The notes below the pieces were generated by a model. The model did not search any database. It was not told the DNA's origin and saw only the letters and a program-made list of their open reading frames with translations. From assembly GCF_018459925.1 (NCBI RefSeq), contig NZ_CP075371.1:1984001-2048000 (forward strand): DNA of 64,000 nt, given 5' to 3'. Shown here one piece after another: positions 46,774 to 56,544 of this stretch (the first letter of the stretch is position 1; the number at the start of each line of letters is the position of its first letter). A program made the translations under genes and the position numbers. The DNA is from Nocardioides aquaticus. GTDB taxonomy: Bacteria; Actinomycetota; Actinomycetes; Propionibacteriales; Nocardioidaceae.

Positions 46774-48129
46774 TCAGGCGTCGCGCGCGGTGCGGAAGCC
46801 GGAGAAGACCTGTCGGCGGATCGGGTGGTCCCAGTTGCGGAACGTGGTCCGGACCGCCTGCGGGTCGGTGGCCCAGCAGCCACCGCGCAGCACCCGGTAG
46901 CCGTCGTCGAAGAACACCTCGGAGTACTCCGGGTAGGGGAACGGGCGGAAGCCGGGGTAACCGGTGAAGACCGTCGAGGTCCACTCCCACACGTCGCCCA
47001 CCATCTGCAGGGCGCCGTACGCGGAGGCGCCCGCGGGGTACGACCCGGCGACCGTCGGGCGGAACCGGGTCTGACCGAGGTTGGCGCGCTGCTCGTCGGG
47101 GGCCTCCTCGCCCCACGGGAAGCGTCGCTTGGTCGCCGTCACCGGGTCCCAGGAGGCCGCCTTCTCCCACTCGGCCTCCGTGGGCAGCCGCCGCCCGACC
47201 CAGCGGGCGTACGCCTGGGCCTCGTGGAAGCAGACGTGCTGGACGGCCTCGGCCCCCGGCAGCTCCTCCACCCGGGCGAACCGGCGGCGCAGCCAGGTGC
47301 CGGCGTCGCGGAACCAGAACGCCGGCGCGCGCTTGCCGCTCTCGCAGCGCCACCGCCAGCCGGCGGTGGTCCACAGGCGCGGGTCGTCGTAGCCGCCGGC
47401 CTCCACGAAGGCGAGGTACGCCGCGTTGGTCACCGGGGTGGTGTCGATGGCGAAGGCACCGACGTCGACGGTGTGCGCCGGCCGCTCGTTGTCCAGCGAC
47501 CACGGGTCGTCGGTGGTGCCCTGCACGAAGGGGCCGGCCGGCACCAGGACCTCGGCGGCCACGACCGGGCCGGCCGGCGCGGGCAGGTCGTCGGTGGCCG
47601 GCAGCACCGGCGTCCCGCGACGCAGCTGGTGGGTCGCGAGCATCGTCTCGTCGTGCTGGTGCTCGTGCTGGATCACCATCCCGAAGACGAACCCGTGGTC
47701 GCGCAGCGGGTCGGGTCGGTCCTCTCGGGCGGTGACCGGCGTGGTCCCGAGGGCGTCCAGCACCTTGCGGCGCACCAGCGCCAGGTAGTCACCGGCCTCG
47801 TCGGGGCGCAGCAGCGGCAGGCTGGGACGGGTGTCACGGGGGTGCTCGAAGGCGTCGTAGAGGTCGTCGATGTCGGGCCGCATCGCCGCGTCACCGCGGG
47901 TCTCGCGCAGCAGCCACAGCTCCTCGTAGTTGCCGACGTGCGCCAGGTCCCACACCAGCGGCGACATCAGCCGCGAGTGCTGGGCCAGGAGCTCGTCCTC
48001 GTCCAGCACCGCGGTGGTCAGCCCGGCGCTGCGCTCGCGCACGCGCTCGAGCTCGTCGGCGACGTGCTGGCGCAGCGCGTGCTCGTCCAGCGTCCGCACG
48101 TCGGTGCCGGGGGAGGTCGTGGAGGTCAT
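46774..48129 (-). CDS. egtB: ergothioneine sulfoxide synthase EgtB
   Basis: 451 residues. The iron-binding three-His set is seen as His in LVWDLAHVGNYEE and the HEHQHDETM pair in a DinB-like N-terminal domain; the C-terminal formylglycine-generating-enzyme-like domain has EVLVPAGPFVQGTTDDPWS, RRLPTEAEWEKAA and DVWEWTSTVF. It joins hercynine to gamma-glutamylcysteine with oxygen. Its ATG shares bases with the egtA stop. Confidence 0.96.
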   Translation of the reverse strand: MTSTTSPGTDVRTLDEHALRQHVADELERVRERSAGLTTAVLDEDELLAQHSRLMSPLVWDLAHVGNYEELWLLRETRGDAAMRPDIDDLYDAFEHPRDTRPSLPLLRPDEAGDYLALVRRKVLDALGTTPVTAREDRPDPLRDHGFVFGMVIQHEHQHDETMLATHQLRRGTPVLPATDDLPAPAGPVVAAEVLVPAGPFVQGTTDDPWSLDNERPAHTVDVGAFAIDTTPVTNAAYLAFVEAGGYDDPRLWTTAGWRWRCESGKRAPAFWFRDAGTWLRRRFARVEELPGAEAVQHVCFHEAQAYARWVGRRLPTEAEWEKAASWDPVTATKRRFPWGEEAPDEQRANLGQTRFRPTVAGSYPAGASAYGALQMVGDVWEWTSTVFTGYPGFRPFPYPEYSEVFFDDGYRVLRGGCWATDPQAVRTTFRNWDHPIRRQVFSGFRTARDA

Positions 48130-49331
48130 CAGGGCTCCAGGGGGTCGTCGGCCGGGCAGCGGCCCAGGGCGGTGTAGGTGTCGCGGAAGTCGGCGACGAC
48201 CGCGACCAGGGCGGCGTCCTCGCCGAGACGGGTCAGCGCGGCCAGCGCCGCGTCGAGGCAGGCCAGGGCCGCGGCGTGCAGCCCGGGGTCGGCCAGGCCG
48301 TCACGGGCGGCGGCGGTCCAGTCGTCGAGGCCCGCGCAGGCCTCCGCGGCGGCGGCCGAGGCGACCGGGTCGTCGAGCAGGGCGGCCAGCACGGCGGTCG
48401 GGACCACCCACCAGCGGTACGGCTGGGTGTCGAGGTAGCGGACCTCGTACCAGCCCCGCGGGCGGACGGGCGGGAACAGCGTGGTCAGGTGCAGGGCGAG
48501 GTCGGGCTCGGCCAGCGGGTCGTCGGCCAGCAGCCAGTCCCGCATCGTCCAGCCGGCGGGCCCCGCCCAGTCGTCACCGTCGCCGCGCCGCAGCATGACC
48601 GAGGCGTCGAGGGCGTAGTCGGTCCACGCGGCCACCGGGTCGCCCTCGCGGGGCGCGGACGTGCGGGCCCGCTCCAGGCCCTGCCAGACCCGCTGCCGTC
48701 CCGAGCGCCACCCGGTGTCGCCGTCCGCGCCGACCGGGGAGTTGGCGAACGCAGCCACCATCACCGGGCCGACGGTGTGCAGCAGCGACCACCGCCGGTG
48801 GGCGTCGGCACGGTCCCGCCCGACGTCGAGGTTGACCTGGCAGGCCGCGGTCGTCGTCATCATCGCCGGGCCCATCGCCGCCGAGGCGCCGCCGGCGCGG
48901 ACGAAGTGCTGCTCCATCGCGTCGTAGCGGGGGTGCCGCAGCTGACGGCGCGGGACGCGGTACGGGTCGAGGGCGGTGTCGAGAAGGCGGAGCCGGACCG
49001 CCTCGAGCGCGGTCCGGACGTGCCGTACGTCCTCCTCGAGCGCCGACCAGCAGGCACTGGTGCCCTGGTGCGGCAGGGAGCTGAGCTCGACCTGCCCGCC
49101 GGGTTCGAAGGTGAGGCGGCTGCCCCGGGGCGGGGGCCCCGCCGCGGCGAGGACCTCCCGGAGGTGGGGGAGCGGGACCGGGGCGGTGGGATCGTCCGGG
49201 TCGACGACGATCCACTCGAGCTCGGTCCCCACGAGTCCAGGGGGCCCGGTCTTGAAGCAGACCCGCTCGACGTAGCCGGCGACCGCGTCGCGGTCGCGCA
49301 ACAGGGGGCGGGTGTCGATGCCTGCCGTCAC
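48129..49331 (-). CDS. egtA: glutamate-cysteine ligase EgtA
   Basis: 400 residues from GTG 49331. Glutamate-cysteine ligase type 2 features: GLVGTELEWIVVDP, LTFEPGGQVELSSLPHQG, MMTTTAACQVNLDVG and WYEVRYLDTQPYRWW. It supplies gamma-glutamylcysteine to EgtB. First gene of egtABCD. The lyase EgtE is not in the window and must be elsewhere. Confidence 0.95.
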   Translation of the reverse strand: MTAGIDTRPLLRDRDAVAGYVERVCFKTGPPGLVGTELEWIVVDPDDPTAPVPLPHLREVLAAAGPPPRGSRLTFEPGGQVELSSLPHQGTSACWSALEEDVRHVRTALEAVRLRLLDTALDPYRVPRRQLRHPRYDAMEQHFVRAGGASAAMGPAMMTTTAACQVNLDVGRDRADAHRRWSLLHTVGPVMVAAFANSPVGADGDTGWRSGRQRVWQGLERARTSAPREGDPVAAWTDYALDASVMLRRGDGDDWAGPAGWTMRDWLLADDPLAEPDLALHLTTLFPPVRPRGWYEVRYLDTQPYRWWVVPTAVLAALLDDPVASAAAAEACAGLDDWTAAARDGLADPGLHAAALACLDAALAALTRLGEDAALVAVVADFRDTYTALGRCPADDPLEP

Positions 49332-49409
49332 GTCGCTCAGCCAAGCACACGGGGGGTGACGACCGACCCACCCGAAGGAGCCCGGCAGCAGGGTCCGCTC
49401 CGACCGCAG

Positions 49410-49449
49410 GACCCCCGGGAGCGGGCACCCGTGCCTGCCCCCGGGGGTC
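49410..49449. terminator. terminator-like stem after the small secreted peptide gene
   Basis: GACCCCCGGG (49410-49419) pairs with CCCGGGGGTC (49440-49449), and an inner GGGCAC/GTGCC stem fits within the loop. No T-run. It lies between egtA and the small peptide gene, both read leftward, so it most likely ends the peptide transcript. Confidence 0.5.
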
Positions 49450-49496
49450 GCGGACGGGCCTGCTGCGGGTGTCCGCGGCCCGTCAGGGTCGTCGCG

Positions 49497-49652
49497 TCAG
49501 CGCCAGCTGCGCGCGTCGGTGTGGCTGGAGCCCTTGGCAGAGGACCCGACGGACACGCCGTCGGCTGCCTGGGCGGGGGCCGCGGCGAGGGTCGAGCCGG
49601 CGAAGGCGGCGAACGCGGCGGCGGCGAGGATCTTGCGGGTCGTCAGATTCAT
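49497..49652 (-). CDS. tiny secreted peptide precursor
   Basis: 51 residues from ATG 49652, preceded by GAAGGACC. A Sec signal: basic MNLTTRK, hydrophobic ILAAAAFAAFAGSTLA, then AAPAQA as the cleavage site. The mature peptide would be about 22 residues, Ser/Gly-rich with His-Thr-Asp-Ala-Arg near the end and no Cys. Function unknown. It lies alone between the histidine kinase and the egt operon, with terminator-like DNA after it. Confidence 0.6.
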   Translation of the reverse strand: MNLTTRKILAAAAFAAFAGSTLAAAPAQAADGVSVGSSAKGSSHTDARSWR

Positions 49653-49840
49653 GATGGTCCTTCGGGTGGGGGGTGGGGGGTGGGTGGATCCACACGGTGG
49701 CCTCGGGCCGCTGTTCGGGTATGGCCCGAGAACCGGTCGTGCAGGGTCCACTCTCCGGCATCCCCCGACCGGTTCGCAGCAGATCCCCGGCAATACCGGC
49801 CCCGGTAGGACCTCCGACCTCCCTGCCCGCCGGCGTGAGG

Positions 49841-51886
49841 TCAGCCGGGCGGTCTGCCCGACGGCGATCGGGTCGTCCCGCCGCCCGGGGGAGGCGTCGG
49901 CTCGCTCTCGACCAGCGGCAGCCGGACCTCGAACGTGCTGCCCACACCCAGCTCTCCAGCCACGGTGATCACCCCGCCCATGAGCTCGGTCAGCTGCTTG
50001 CAGATCGCCAGGCCGAGGCCGGTCCCCTCGTACCGCCGGGTGGCCGAGCCGTCGACCTGGCTGAAGGCGGTGAAGATCGATGCCTGGTGGTCCTCGTCGA
50101 TCCCGATGCCGGTGTCCGAGACGGCGAACCGCACCCCGGGGCCGCCGTCGCCGTCGTCCTCGACGGGCCGGACGTCCAGCCACACGCGTCCGCCCTCGGG
50201 GGTGAACTTCAGCGCGTTGCCCGTCAGGTTGGTCAGCACCTGGACGATCCTGGTCCGGTCTCCCACGACGACGCCGGGCACCCTCGGGTCCACGACGCAG
50301 TCCAACGTGATCCCCTCGGCCTGCGCGCGTGGCTCGTGGGCGTCGACGACGTCGGCCACCATCGCGCGCAGGTCGAAGGCGGCGTGGTGCAGGGTGGCGT
50401 GCCCGGCATCGATCCGGGAGAAGTCGAGGAGGTTCTCCACCAGGGACAGCAGCATCTCCCCGGACCGGTGCATCCTGCCGAGCAGCTTCAGCTGGTCCTC
50501 GTCGAGCGGGGTCTCGTTCAACAGCTCGCCGGCGGCGAGCACGGTGGTGAGCGGGGTGCGGACCTCGTGGCTCATGTTGGCCAGGAACATCGACTTGGCC
50601 TCCGAGACCGCCACGGCCGTGTCGCGTGCGGTCTTGAGCTCCCCCGCCAGCGTCTGGAGGTCGCTGACGATCCGTGCGCGCTCGATCGCGACACCGGCGT
50701 GGGCGGCGAGCGCCTCGAAGACCTGGACGTCCTCGTCACCGAACGTCTCCTGGTCGAAGGACCGGTCACACACCACGAGCAGGTACCGGGCGGAACCGGT
50801 TCCTCGCAGCTGGGCGGCGAGTCCGTCGCGCGGAGCCGACGTCAGCGCCGGCGCGACCGGGTGCTCGGGCGCCTCGTCGTGCCCGTGGCGCGGCGCCTCG
50901 TGCTGCGCCACGCCGGCGTCCAGTGCGCGCCACCACCAGGGTTCGGCCCCCAGCTCCAGGACCTCGGCGTGCACGGTGTCGCCCGAGAAGGCCTGGTAAC
51001 GCACCTGCTGCTCGTCGAGGACCTCCACGAGGTAGGACCGCTCGGAGTACATCAGGTCTGCGGCCTCCCGCAGCACGACCTCGACGACCTCCTCCACGGA
51101 GCGCGCGGAGGAGGTGCGGTCGACGAACCTGTAGAGCAGACGGGTGCGGGCGTGCCCTCGGGCGAGGGAGATGTAGACGCGGTAGGCAAGGACCAGGAGG
51201 ACCACGACGACACCCAGGAGCGGCAGCGCCGACGGCTGCACCAGCACGAGCGTCGCCACGAGCAGGGCGACGCAGGTGTTGATGAAGGCGGCCACGGAGC
51301 CGGACCGCAGCGCCTCCCGCAGGATCTCTCCGTCGAAGACTCCCTCGGTGAGGCTGATGCCGGCGGTCACGGCGCCGGCCGACATGAGGTCCGTGACGAG
51401 CACGGCCACCAGCACGGCCAGCCACCCGGTCGGCGACAGGGGGTCACCGCCCTGCAGGATCGCGTGGTAGGTCACCGCCCCGAGGGCCGCCTCGAGGGCG
51501 AACATCGCAGCATTGAACGCCAGCTTCACGCCCCGCATCCGGGCCGCGACGACGAGGCCGAGCACGGCGCCGACGACGTAGACGCTGACGTACTGCTGGG
51601 GTGCGAGGAAGGTCAGGCCGAGCACCGCAGGGATCTCACGGAGGGTGTGCCCGTGCGCGTTGCGCTGGGTCGGCAGGTGGACGACCACGATCTCGGCGAG
51701 CGCGAACAGCGGGAGCAGGGCGAACCACCGGAGGTCCGGGGCGGCCGATCCCGGGTCGTCGAGCACCGCCGGTGCGGCGATCAGCCCGGCCAGGCCCGCC
51801 ATCGCCGCGGCGAGCAGCCAGATCAGGAGAGTCCCGCGGCGCGCGGTCCGGACGACGGGGGCGTCGTTCTCGGTGTCGGACGTCAT
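49841..51886 (-). CDS. membrane sensor histidine kinase
   Basis: 681 residues from ATG 51886. Eight or so hydrophobic segments occupy residues 15-230 (for example LLIWLLAAAMAGLAGLIAAP and LLGVVVVLLVLAYRVYISLA). A GAF-like domain follows (SVEEVVEVVLREAADLMYSE, FEALAAHAGVAIERARIV), then HisKA with the phospho-His in FLANMSHEVRTPL and HATPase_c (NALKFTPEGGR, DTGIGIDEDHQ, GTGLGLAICKQL). No receiver domain and no response regulator neighbour, so it is an orphan sensor. The 241-base upstream gap shows no clear site. Confidence 0.92.
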   Translation of the reverse strand: MTSDTENDAPVVRTARRGTLLIWLLAAAMAGLAGLIAAPAVLDDPGSAAPDLRWFALLPLFALAEIVVVHLPTQRNAHGHTLREIPAVLGLTFLAPQQYVSVYVVGAVLGLVVAARMRGVKLAFNAAMFALEAALGAVTYHAILQGGDPLSPTGWLAVLVAVLVTDLMSAGAVTAGISLTEGVFDGEILREALRSGSVAAFINTCVALLVATLVLVQPSALPLLGVVVVLLVLAYRVYISLARGHARTRLLYRFVDRTSSARSVEEVVEVVLREAADLMYSERSYLVEVLDEQQVRYQAFSGDTVHAEVLELGAEPWWWRALDAGVAQHEAPRHGHDEAPEHPVAPALTSAPRDGLAAQLRGTGSARYLLVVCDRSFDQETFGDEDVQVFEALAAHAGVAIERARIVSDLQTLAGELKTARDTAVAVSEAKSMFLANMSHEVRTPLTTVLAAGELLNETPLDEDQLKLLGRMHRSGEMLLSLVENLLDFSRIDAGHATLHHAAFDLRAMVADVVDAHEPRAQAEGITLDCVVDPRVPGVVVGDRTRIVQVLTNLTGNALKFTPEGGRVWLDVRPVEDDGDGGPGVRFAVSDTGIGIDEDHQASIFTAFSQVDGSATRRYEGTGLGLAICKQLTELMGGVITVAGELGVGSTFEVRLPLVESEPTPPPGGGTTRSPSGRPPG

Positions 51887-52128
51887 TGCGCCGACGCGTC
51901 GCCCGCCCGAGGACCGGCCGCAGTGACACACCTGCGCGACACGCTGCTCATGGTCTTCCCACCTTCGAGACGGACGTCCCCCCACTGTTCGATCGTGGTC
52001 CCACGATAGGCGGGTCCGGAAGGCCGCGCTCGGGAACCGGGATCTTCCCGGCCGTCACGACCGACCGCCGGGCGCGGCGGCCTCCAGCCTCGGGCACCGA
52101 GGCGCGACGCGGTGCGAGGATGCACCCC

Positions 52129-52815
52129 ATGGTCACCGGCGAGGCACTGGTCCGCTCCGTCAACGTCGGTCGTCCCCGTGCGGCCCCGTGGGCCGGCATC
52201 GGCCGCACCGCCATCGACAAGCAGCAGGTCCTCGGTCGGGTCGCGGTGGGCCCGCTCGGGCTGGACGGCGACGAGGTGGCCGACACCCGTCACCACGGCG
52301 GGCCGGACAAGGCGGTCTACGCCTTCGCCCGCGAGGACCTCGACCGCTGGGCCGGGGTGCTGGGCACGGAGCTCCCCGACGGGCACTTCGGGGAGAACCT
52401 GACCACCACCGGGATCGACGTCAACGAGGCCGAGATGGGGGAGCGCTGGCGGGTCGGCGGCCCCGACGGCACGGTGCTCGAGGTCGCCTCGGTCCGCACG
52501 CCGTGCAACGACTTCAAGACCTGGATGGGGCGCACCGGTCACGACGCCCGGGCCTGGGTCCGGCGGTTCGCCGAGGAGGGGCGTCCCGGGCCGTACCTGC
52601 GGGTGCTCGTGCCCGGCACGGTCGCGCCCGGGGACCCGCTGGAGGTGGTCCACCGCCCCGGCCACGGGGTCACCGTCACCACCTTCTTCCGGGCGCTGCA
52701 CGGCCACCCCGAGCTGCTGCCCGAGCTGCTGCGCGTCGAGGCGCTGCCGGCGCAGGCGAGGGAGCGCGTGGAGACCTATCTGGGCAGCCCGGCGAGTACG
52801 GCTACCGGCGCGTAA
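52129..52815 (+). CDS. MOSC domain protein, YiiM-like
   Basis: 228 residues from ATG 52129 (ATG 52120 is an alternative with a poorer site). A MOSC core: GPLGLDGDEVADTRHHGGPD, HFGENLTTTGID and VRTPCNDFKTWMG, whose conserved Cys is the presumed sulfur or molybdenum-cofactor contact. YiiM-type proteins reduce N-hydroxylated compounds with molybdenum cofactor. Nothing nearby indicates a partner. Confidence 0.88.
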   Translation: MVTGEALVRSVNVGRPRAAPWAGIGRTAIDKQQVLGRVAVGPLGLDGDEVADTRHHGGPDKAVYAFAREDLDRWAGVLGTELPDGHFGENLTTTGIDVNEAEMGERWRVGGPDGTVLEVASVRTPCNDFKTWMGRTGHDARAWVRRFAEEGRPGPYLRVLVPGTVAPGDPLEVVHRPGHGVTVTTFFRALHGHPELLPELLRVEALPAQARERVETYLGSPASTATGA

Positions 52816-52905
52816 CCGTGTGAACTAGGTTACGCACCAGTTCGCCGGCACCCCGCGTGCCGCGCACCGCCTCGCCCATCCGTCTCGGCCGTCGCCAGGA
52901 GAGTC

Positions 52906-54753
52906 ATGCCCGTCCCGATCGACACCAGCTTCCTCGACCACCTGCCCCAGAACGTGGCCGTCCAGTTCCTCGACCGCGTCCGGGCCTCCGGCTCCGCCGA
53001 GGCCTTCCGCTTCCCCCGCGGTGACTCCTGGGAGTCGGTGACCTGGGACGAGGCCGGCAAGCGCGTCCGCCGTCTCGCGGCCGGACTGGTCGCGCTCGGG
53101 GTGACCCAGGAGCAGCGGGTCGGCATCGCCTCCAACACCCGCTACGAATGGGTGCTGGCCGACCTCGCCGTCATGTGCGCCGGCGGCGCGACCACGACGG
53201 TCTACCCGAGCACGAACGCCGAGGACACCGCCTACATCCTCGCCGACTCCGACTCCCACGTGGTCTTCGCCGAGGACGCCGAGCAGTTGGCGAAGCTCCG
53301 CGAGCGACGCGCGGAGCTGCCCGCGCTGACCAAGGTCGTCGCGTTCAGCGACCACGAGGGCGGCAGCACCGGGGACGACGACCTCGACGACTGGGTGATC
53401 AGCATGGAGACCCTCGCCGCGCTCGGTGACGAGCGCCTGGCGGCGGAGCCGGGGCTGATCGACGACATCGCCGCCTCCATCCAGCCCGACCAGCTGGCGA
53501 CCCTGATCTACACCTCCGGCACCACCGGCAAGCCGAAGGGCGTGCGGCTCAAGCACCGCTCGTGGGTCTACGAGGGCGAGGCGATCAAGGCCCAGGGCAT
53601 CCTGGACGAGACCGACCTGCAGTTCCTGTGGCTGCCGATGGCGCACTCCTTCGGCAAGGTGCTGCTGTCCACCCAGATGGCGTGCGGCTTCGCGACCGCC
53701 ATCGACGGCCGCGTCGACCGGATCGTGGACAACCTGGGCGTCGTCAAGCCCACCTTCATGGGCGCCGCACCTCGCATCTTCGAGAAGGCGCACGGCCGGA
53801 TCGTGACGATGACGGCCTCCGAGGGCGGGGCGAAGAAGAAGATCTTCGACCAGGCCTTCAAGGTCGGCCTGGAGGTCGACCGCCGAAAGCGGGAGGGTCA
53901 GAGCATCCCGCTGCCGCTCAAGGCGCAGCACGCCGTCTTCGACAAGCTGGTCTTCAGCAAGGTCCGTGAGCGCTTCGGTGGACGGGTCCGGTTCTTCATC
54001 TCGGGCTCCGCGGCGCTGAACGGCGAGATCGCGAGCTGGTTCCACGCCGCCGGGATCCTGATCCTCGAGGGCTACGGGCTGACCGAGAACGCCGCCGGCG
54101 CCGCGGTCGGGCACCCCTCGGACTACAAGATCGGCACCGTGGGCCACGCGATGCCGGGCAGCGAGATCCGGATCGGCGAGGGCGACGAGGTCCAGGTCCG
54201 GGGCCCCCACGTGATGGACGGCTACCACAACCTGCCCGAGGAGACCGCGGCGACGCTGACCGAGGACGGCTGGCTGCGCACCGGGGACAAGGGCAGCCTC
54301 GACGCCGACGGGTTCCTGACCATCACCGGGCGGATCAAGGACCTGTTCAAGACCTCCGGCGGGAAGTACATCGCCCCCTCGGCCATCGAGTCGAAGTTCA
54401 AGGCGCTGTGCCCCTACACGAGCCAGTTCGTGGTCTTCGGCAACGAGCGCAACTTCGTGGTCGCCCTGATCACCCTCGACCCCGACGCCATGGCCACCTG
54501 GGCCGAGGAGAACGGGATGGGCGGCAGCTCCTACACGGAGATCGTCTCCTCGCAGAAGGTGCACGCGATGGTCGGCGACTACGTCGAGCAGCTCAACGAG
54601 CGGCTGAACCGCTGGGAGACCATCAAGAAGTGGGAGATCCTCGACCACGACCTCTCCATCGAGTCCGGCGAGCTCACACCGTCGATGAAGGTCAAGCGCA
54701 ACGTCGTGGAGGACAACCACCAGCAGCTGATCTCCTCCTTCTACACCGCCTGA
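52906..54753 (+). CDS. long-chain acyl-CoA synthetase (FadD15-like)
   Basis: 615 residues of the adenylate-forming family. The P-loop LIYTSGTTGKPKGVRLKH, LEGYGLTENAAGA, the hinge WLRTGDKGSLDADGFLTITG and the C-terminal Lys region (ELTPSMKVKRNVV) are present. It activates fatty acids as acyl-AMP and then acyl-CoA. Closest in layout to actinobacterial FadD15. ATG 52906 fits with a CAGGAGAG site. Confidence 0.92.
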   Translation: MPVPIDTSFLDHLPQNVAVQFLDRVRASGSAEAFRFPRGDSWESVTWDEAGKRVRRLAAGLVALGVTQEQRVGIASNTRYEWVLADLAVMCAGGATTTVYPSTNAEDTAYILADSDSHVVFAEDAEQLAKLRERRAELPALTKVVAFSDHEGGSTGDDDLDDWVISMETLAALGDERLAAEPGLIDDIAASIQPDQLATLIYTSGTTGKPKGVRLKHRSWVYEGEAIKAQGILDETDLQFLWLPMAHSFGKVLLSTQMACGFATAIDGRVDRIVDNLGVVKPTFMGAAPRIFEKAHGRIVTMTASEGGAKKKIFDQAFKVGLEVDRRKREGQSIPLPLKAQHAVFDKLVFSKVRERFGGRVRFFISGSAALNGEIASWFHAAGILILEGYGLTENAAGAAVGHPSDYKIGTVGHAMPGSEIRIGEGDEVQVRGPHVMDGYHNLPEETAATLTEDGWLRTGDKGSLDADGFLTITGRIKDLFKTSGGKYIAPSAIESKFKALCPYTSQFVVFGNERNFVVALITLDPDAMATWAEENGMGGSSYTEIVSSQKVHAMVGDYVEQLNERLNRWETIKKWEILDHDLSIESGELTPSMKVKRNVVEDNHQQLISSFYTA

Positions 54754-54832
54754 GCCCCGGCACCGTCTCGACGACGGGTCAGGACGGGTCCCCGTCCTGA
54801 CCCGTCGGGGCAGCGGGTGGCAGGATCGGGCC

Positions 54833-56068
54833 GTGCCGTCCACGCTGCCCGAGGGCGAACCCGCCCCGGTCGACGGGTCGCTGCCGGAGGCGGCCCGCGC
54901 CGAGCTGGGCCGGCGACCGTTCGGCTTCTACCTGCACGTGCCGTTCTGCACGGTGCGGTGCGGCTACTGCGACTTCAACACCTACACCGCCGAGGAGCTG
55001 GGCCCGCAGCAGCACCCGGGCGCCTCCCGGGCGACCTACGCGGAGGCGGCCGTCACCGAGGTCCACCGGGCCCGCGCCGCGCTCGGGGACGCCGACGTCC
55101 CGGTCTCGACGGTCTTCGTCGGCGGTGGCACGCCGACCCTGCTCGAGCCGGCCGACCTGGGGCGCGTCGTCGCCGCCGTGCGGGACTGCTTCGGGCTGGC
55201 GCCCGACGCCGAGGTGACCACGGAGTCCAACCCCGACAGCGTCACCCCCGCGCGGCTCACGGCGCTGCGGGAGGCCGGTTTCGACCGGATCTCCTTCGGC
55301 ATGCAGTCCTCGGTGCCGCACGTGCTGCGCACCCTGGACCGCACGCACGACCCCGAGCGGGTGCCGCAGGTGGTCGAGTGGGCCCGCCAGGCCGGGATCT
55401 CCCAGGTCAGCCTGGACCTGATCTACGGCACGCCGGGGGAGTCGGCCGCCGACTGGGCCACCACCCTGGACGCGGCGCTGGCCTGCGAGCCCGACCACGT
55501 CTCGGCCTACTCCCTGATCGTGGAGGCCGGCACCGCCCTGGCCCGCCGCGTCCGGCGCGGCGAGCTCCCGATGCCCGACGAGGACGACCTCGCCGAGAAG
55601 TACGTCGTGGCCGACGCGCGGCTCCGGGCGGCCGGGCTCGGGTGGTACGAGGTGTCCAACTGGGCGCGGGGCGAGCCCGGGGACCAGGACCGCCGGTGCC
55701 GGCACAACATGGGCTACTGGACCGGCGGCGACTGGTGGGGAGTCGGCCCCGGCGCGCACTCCCACGTGGGCGGCGTGCGCTGGTGGAACGTCAAGCACCC
55801 GGCGGCGTACGCGGCGCGGCTCGCGGGCGACGCCAGCCCGGCCCAGGCCCGGGAGGTGCTCTCCGCCGAGGACCGGCGGGTGGAGCGGGTGATGCTCGAG
55901 CTGCGGCTGCGCGACGGTCTGCCGCTCGACGTGCTCGACCCGTCCGGGGCCGCCGCCGTCCCGGACCTGGTGGCGCGGGGCCTGGTCGTCGTCGCCGGCT
56001 CCCGGCTGGTGCTCACCGACGCCGGCCGCCTGCTCGCCGACGGGGTCGTGCGCGACCTGCTCCCCTGA
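54833..56068 (+). CDS. hemW: radical SAM heme chaperone HemW
   Basis: 411 residues from GTG 54833. The radical-SAM Cx3Cx2C motif is in YLHVPFCTVRCGYCDFNTY with VFVGGGTPTLLEP next. The HemW-specific HNMGYW motif, rather than the residues of true coproporphyrinogen oxidase, is seen in RCRHNMGYWTGGDWWGVGPG. HemW binds heme for transfer to target proteins. The lepA-hemW-hrcA grouping is typical, although lepA is 16 kb away here. Confidence 0.93.
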   Translation: MPSTLPEGEPAPVDGSLPEAARAELGRRPFGFYLHVPFCTVRCGYCDFNTYTAEELGPQQHPGASRATYAEAAVTEVHRARAALGDADVPVSTVFVGGGTPTLLEPADLGRVVAAVRDCFGLAPDAEVTTESNPDSVTPARLTALREAGFDRISFGMQSSVPHVLRTLDRTHDPERVPQVVEWARQAGISQVSLDLIYGTPGESAADWATTLDAALACEPDHVSAYSLIVEAGTALARRVRRGELPMPDEDDLAEKYVVADARLRAAGLGWYEVSNWARGEPGDQDRRCRHNMGYWTGGDWWGVGPGAHSHVGGVRWWNVKHPAAYAARLAGDASPAQAREVLSAEDRRVERVMLELRLRDGLPLDVLDPSGAAAVPDLVARGLVVVAGSRLVLTDAGRLLADGVVRDLLP

Positions 56069-56089
56069 GGAGGGTCCGGCAGGGGAGGG

Positions 56090-56527
56090 TCAGCTGACCA
56101 TCCGGATCGTCAGCGGGTAGCGGTAGTCCTCGCCGTTGGAGGCCTTCACGGCACCGATGATGGTGAACACCAGCCAGAACGCGGCGGCGGCGAGCGCGAG
56201 CGGGATGACGGCGAGCAGGCCGATACCCAGGGTCAGCACCACGACCACCACCGCGAGGATCCCGCCGACGATCCCGTAGATCACCATCGAGAGCTGGAAG
56301 TTCAGCGACTCCACGGCCTGACGCCGGACCCAGGGGGAGTCGGAGCGCACCAGCAGCACCAGCAGCGGGCCGAGGAACGCGAGCGCGAGGAACGCCGCGA
56401 CCAGCGCGCTCCAGTGCGCGGCGCCGCCCCAGGTGCGGTCCATCGCGCTGAGCTGTCCACCGGGCTGCCAGCCGGACGGCTGCTGGCCGTAGGGCTGCTG
56501 CGGGGGGTACGGGGGCTGCTGGTCCAT
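56090..56527 (-). CDS. DUF4870 membrane protein
   Basis: 145 residues from ATG 56527. A Pro/Gln/Tyr-rich cytosolic start (QQPPYPPQQPYGQQPSG) is followed by membrane segments ALVAAFLALAFLGPLLVLLV, MVIYGIVGGILAVVVVVLTL and LLAVIPLALAAAAFWLVFT, with RRQAVESLNFQLSM between, the DUF4870 signature. Function unknown. Confidence 0.88.
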   Translation of the reverse strand: MDQQPPYPPQQPYGQQPSGWQPGGQLSAMDRTWGGAAHWSALVAAFLALAFLGPLLVLLVRSDSPWVRRQAVESLNFQLSMVIYGIVGGILAVVVVVLTLGIGLLAVIPLALAAAAFWLVFTIIGAVKASNGEDYRYPLTIRMVS

Positions 56528-56544
56528 GGGTGTCTCCTGGCGGG

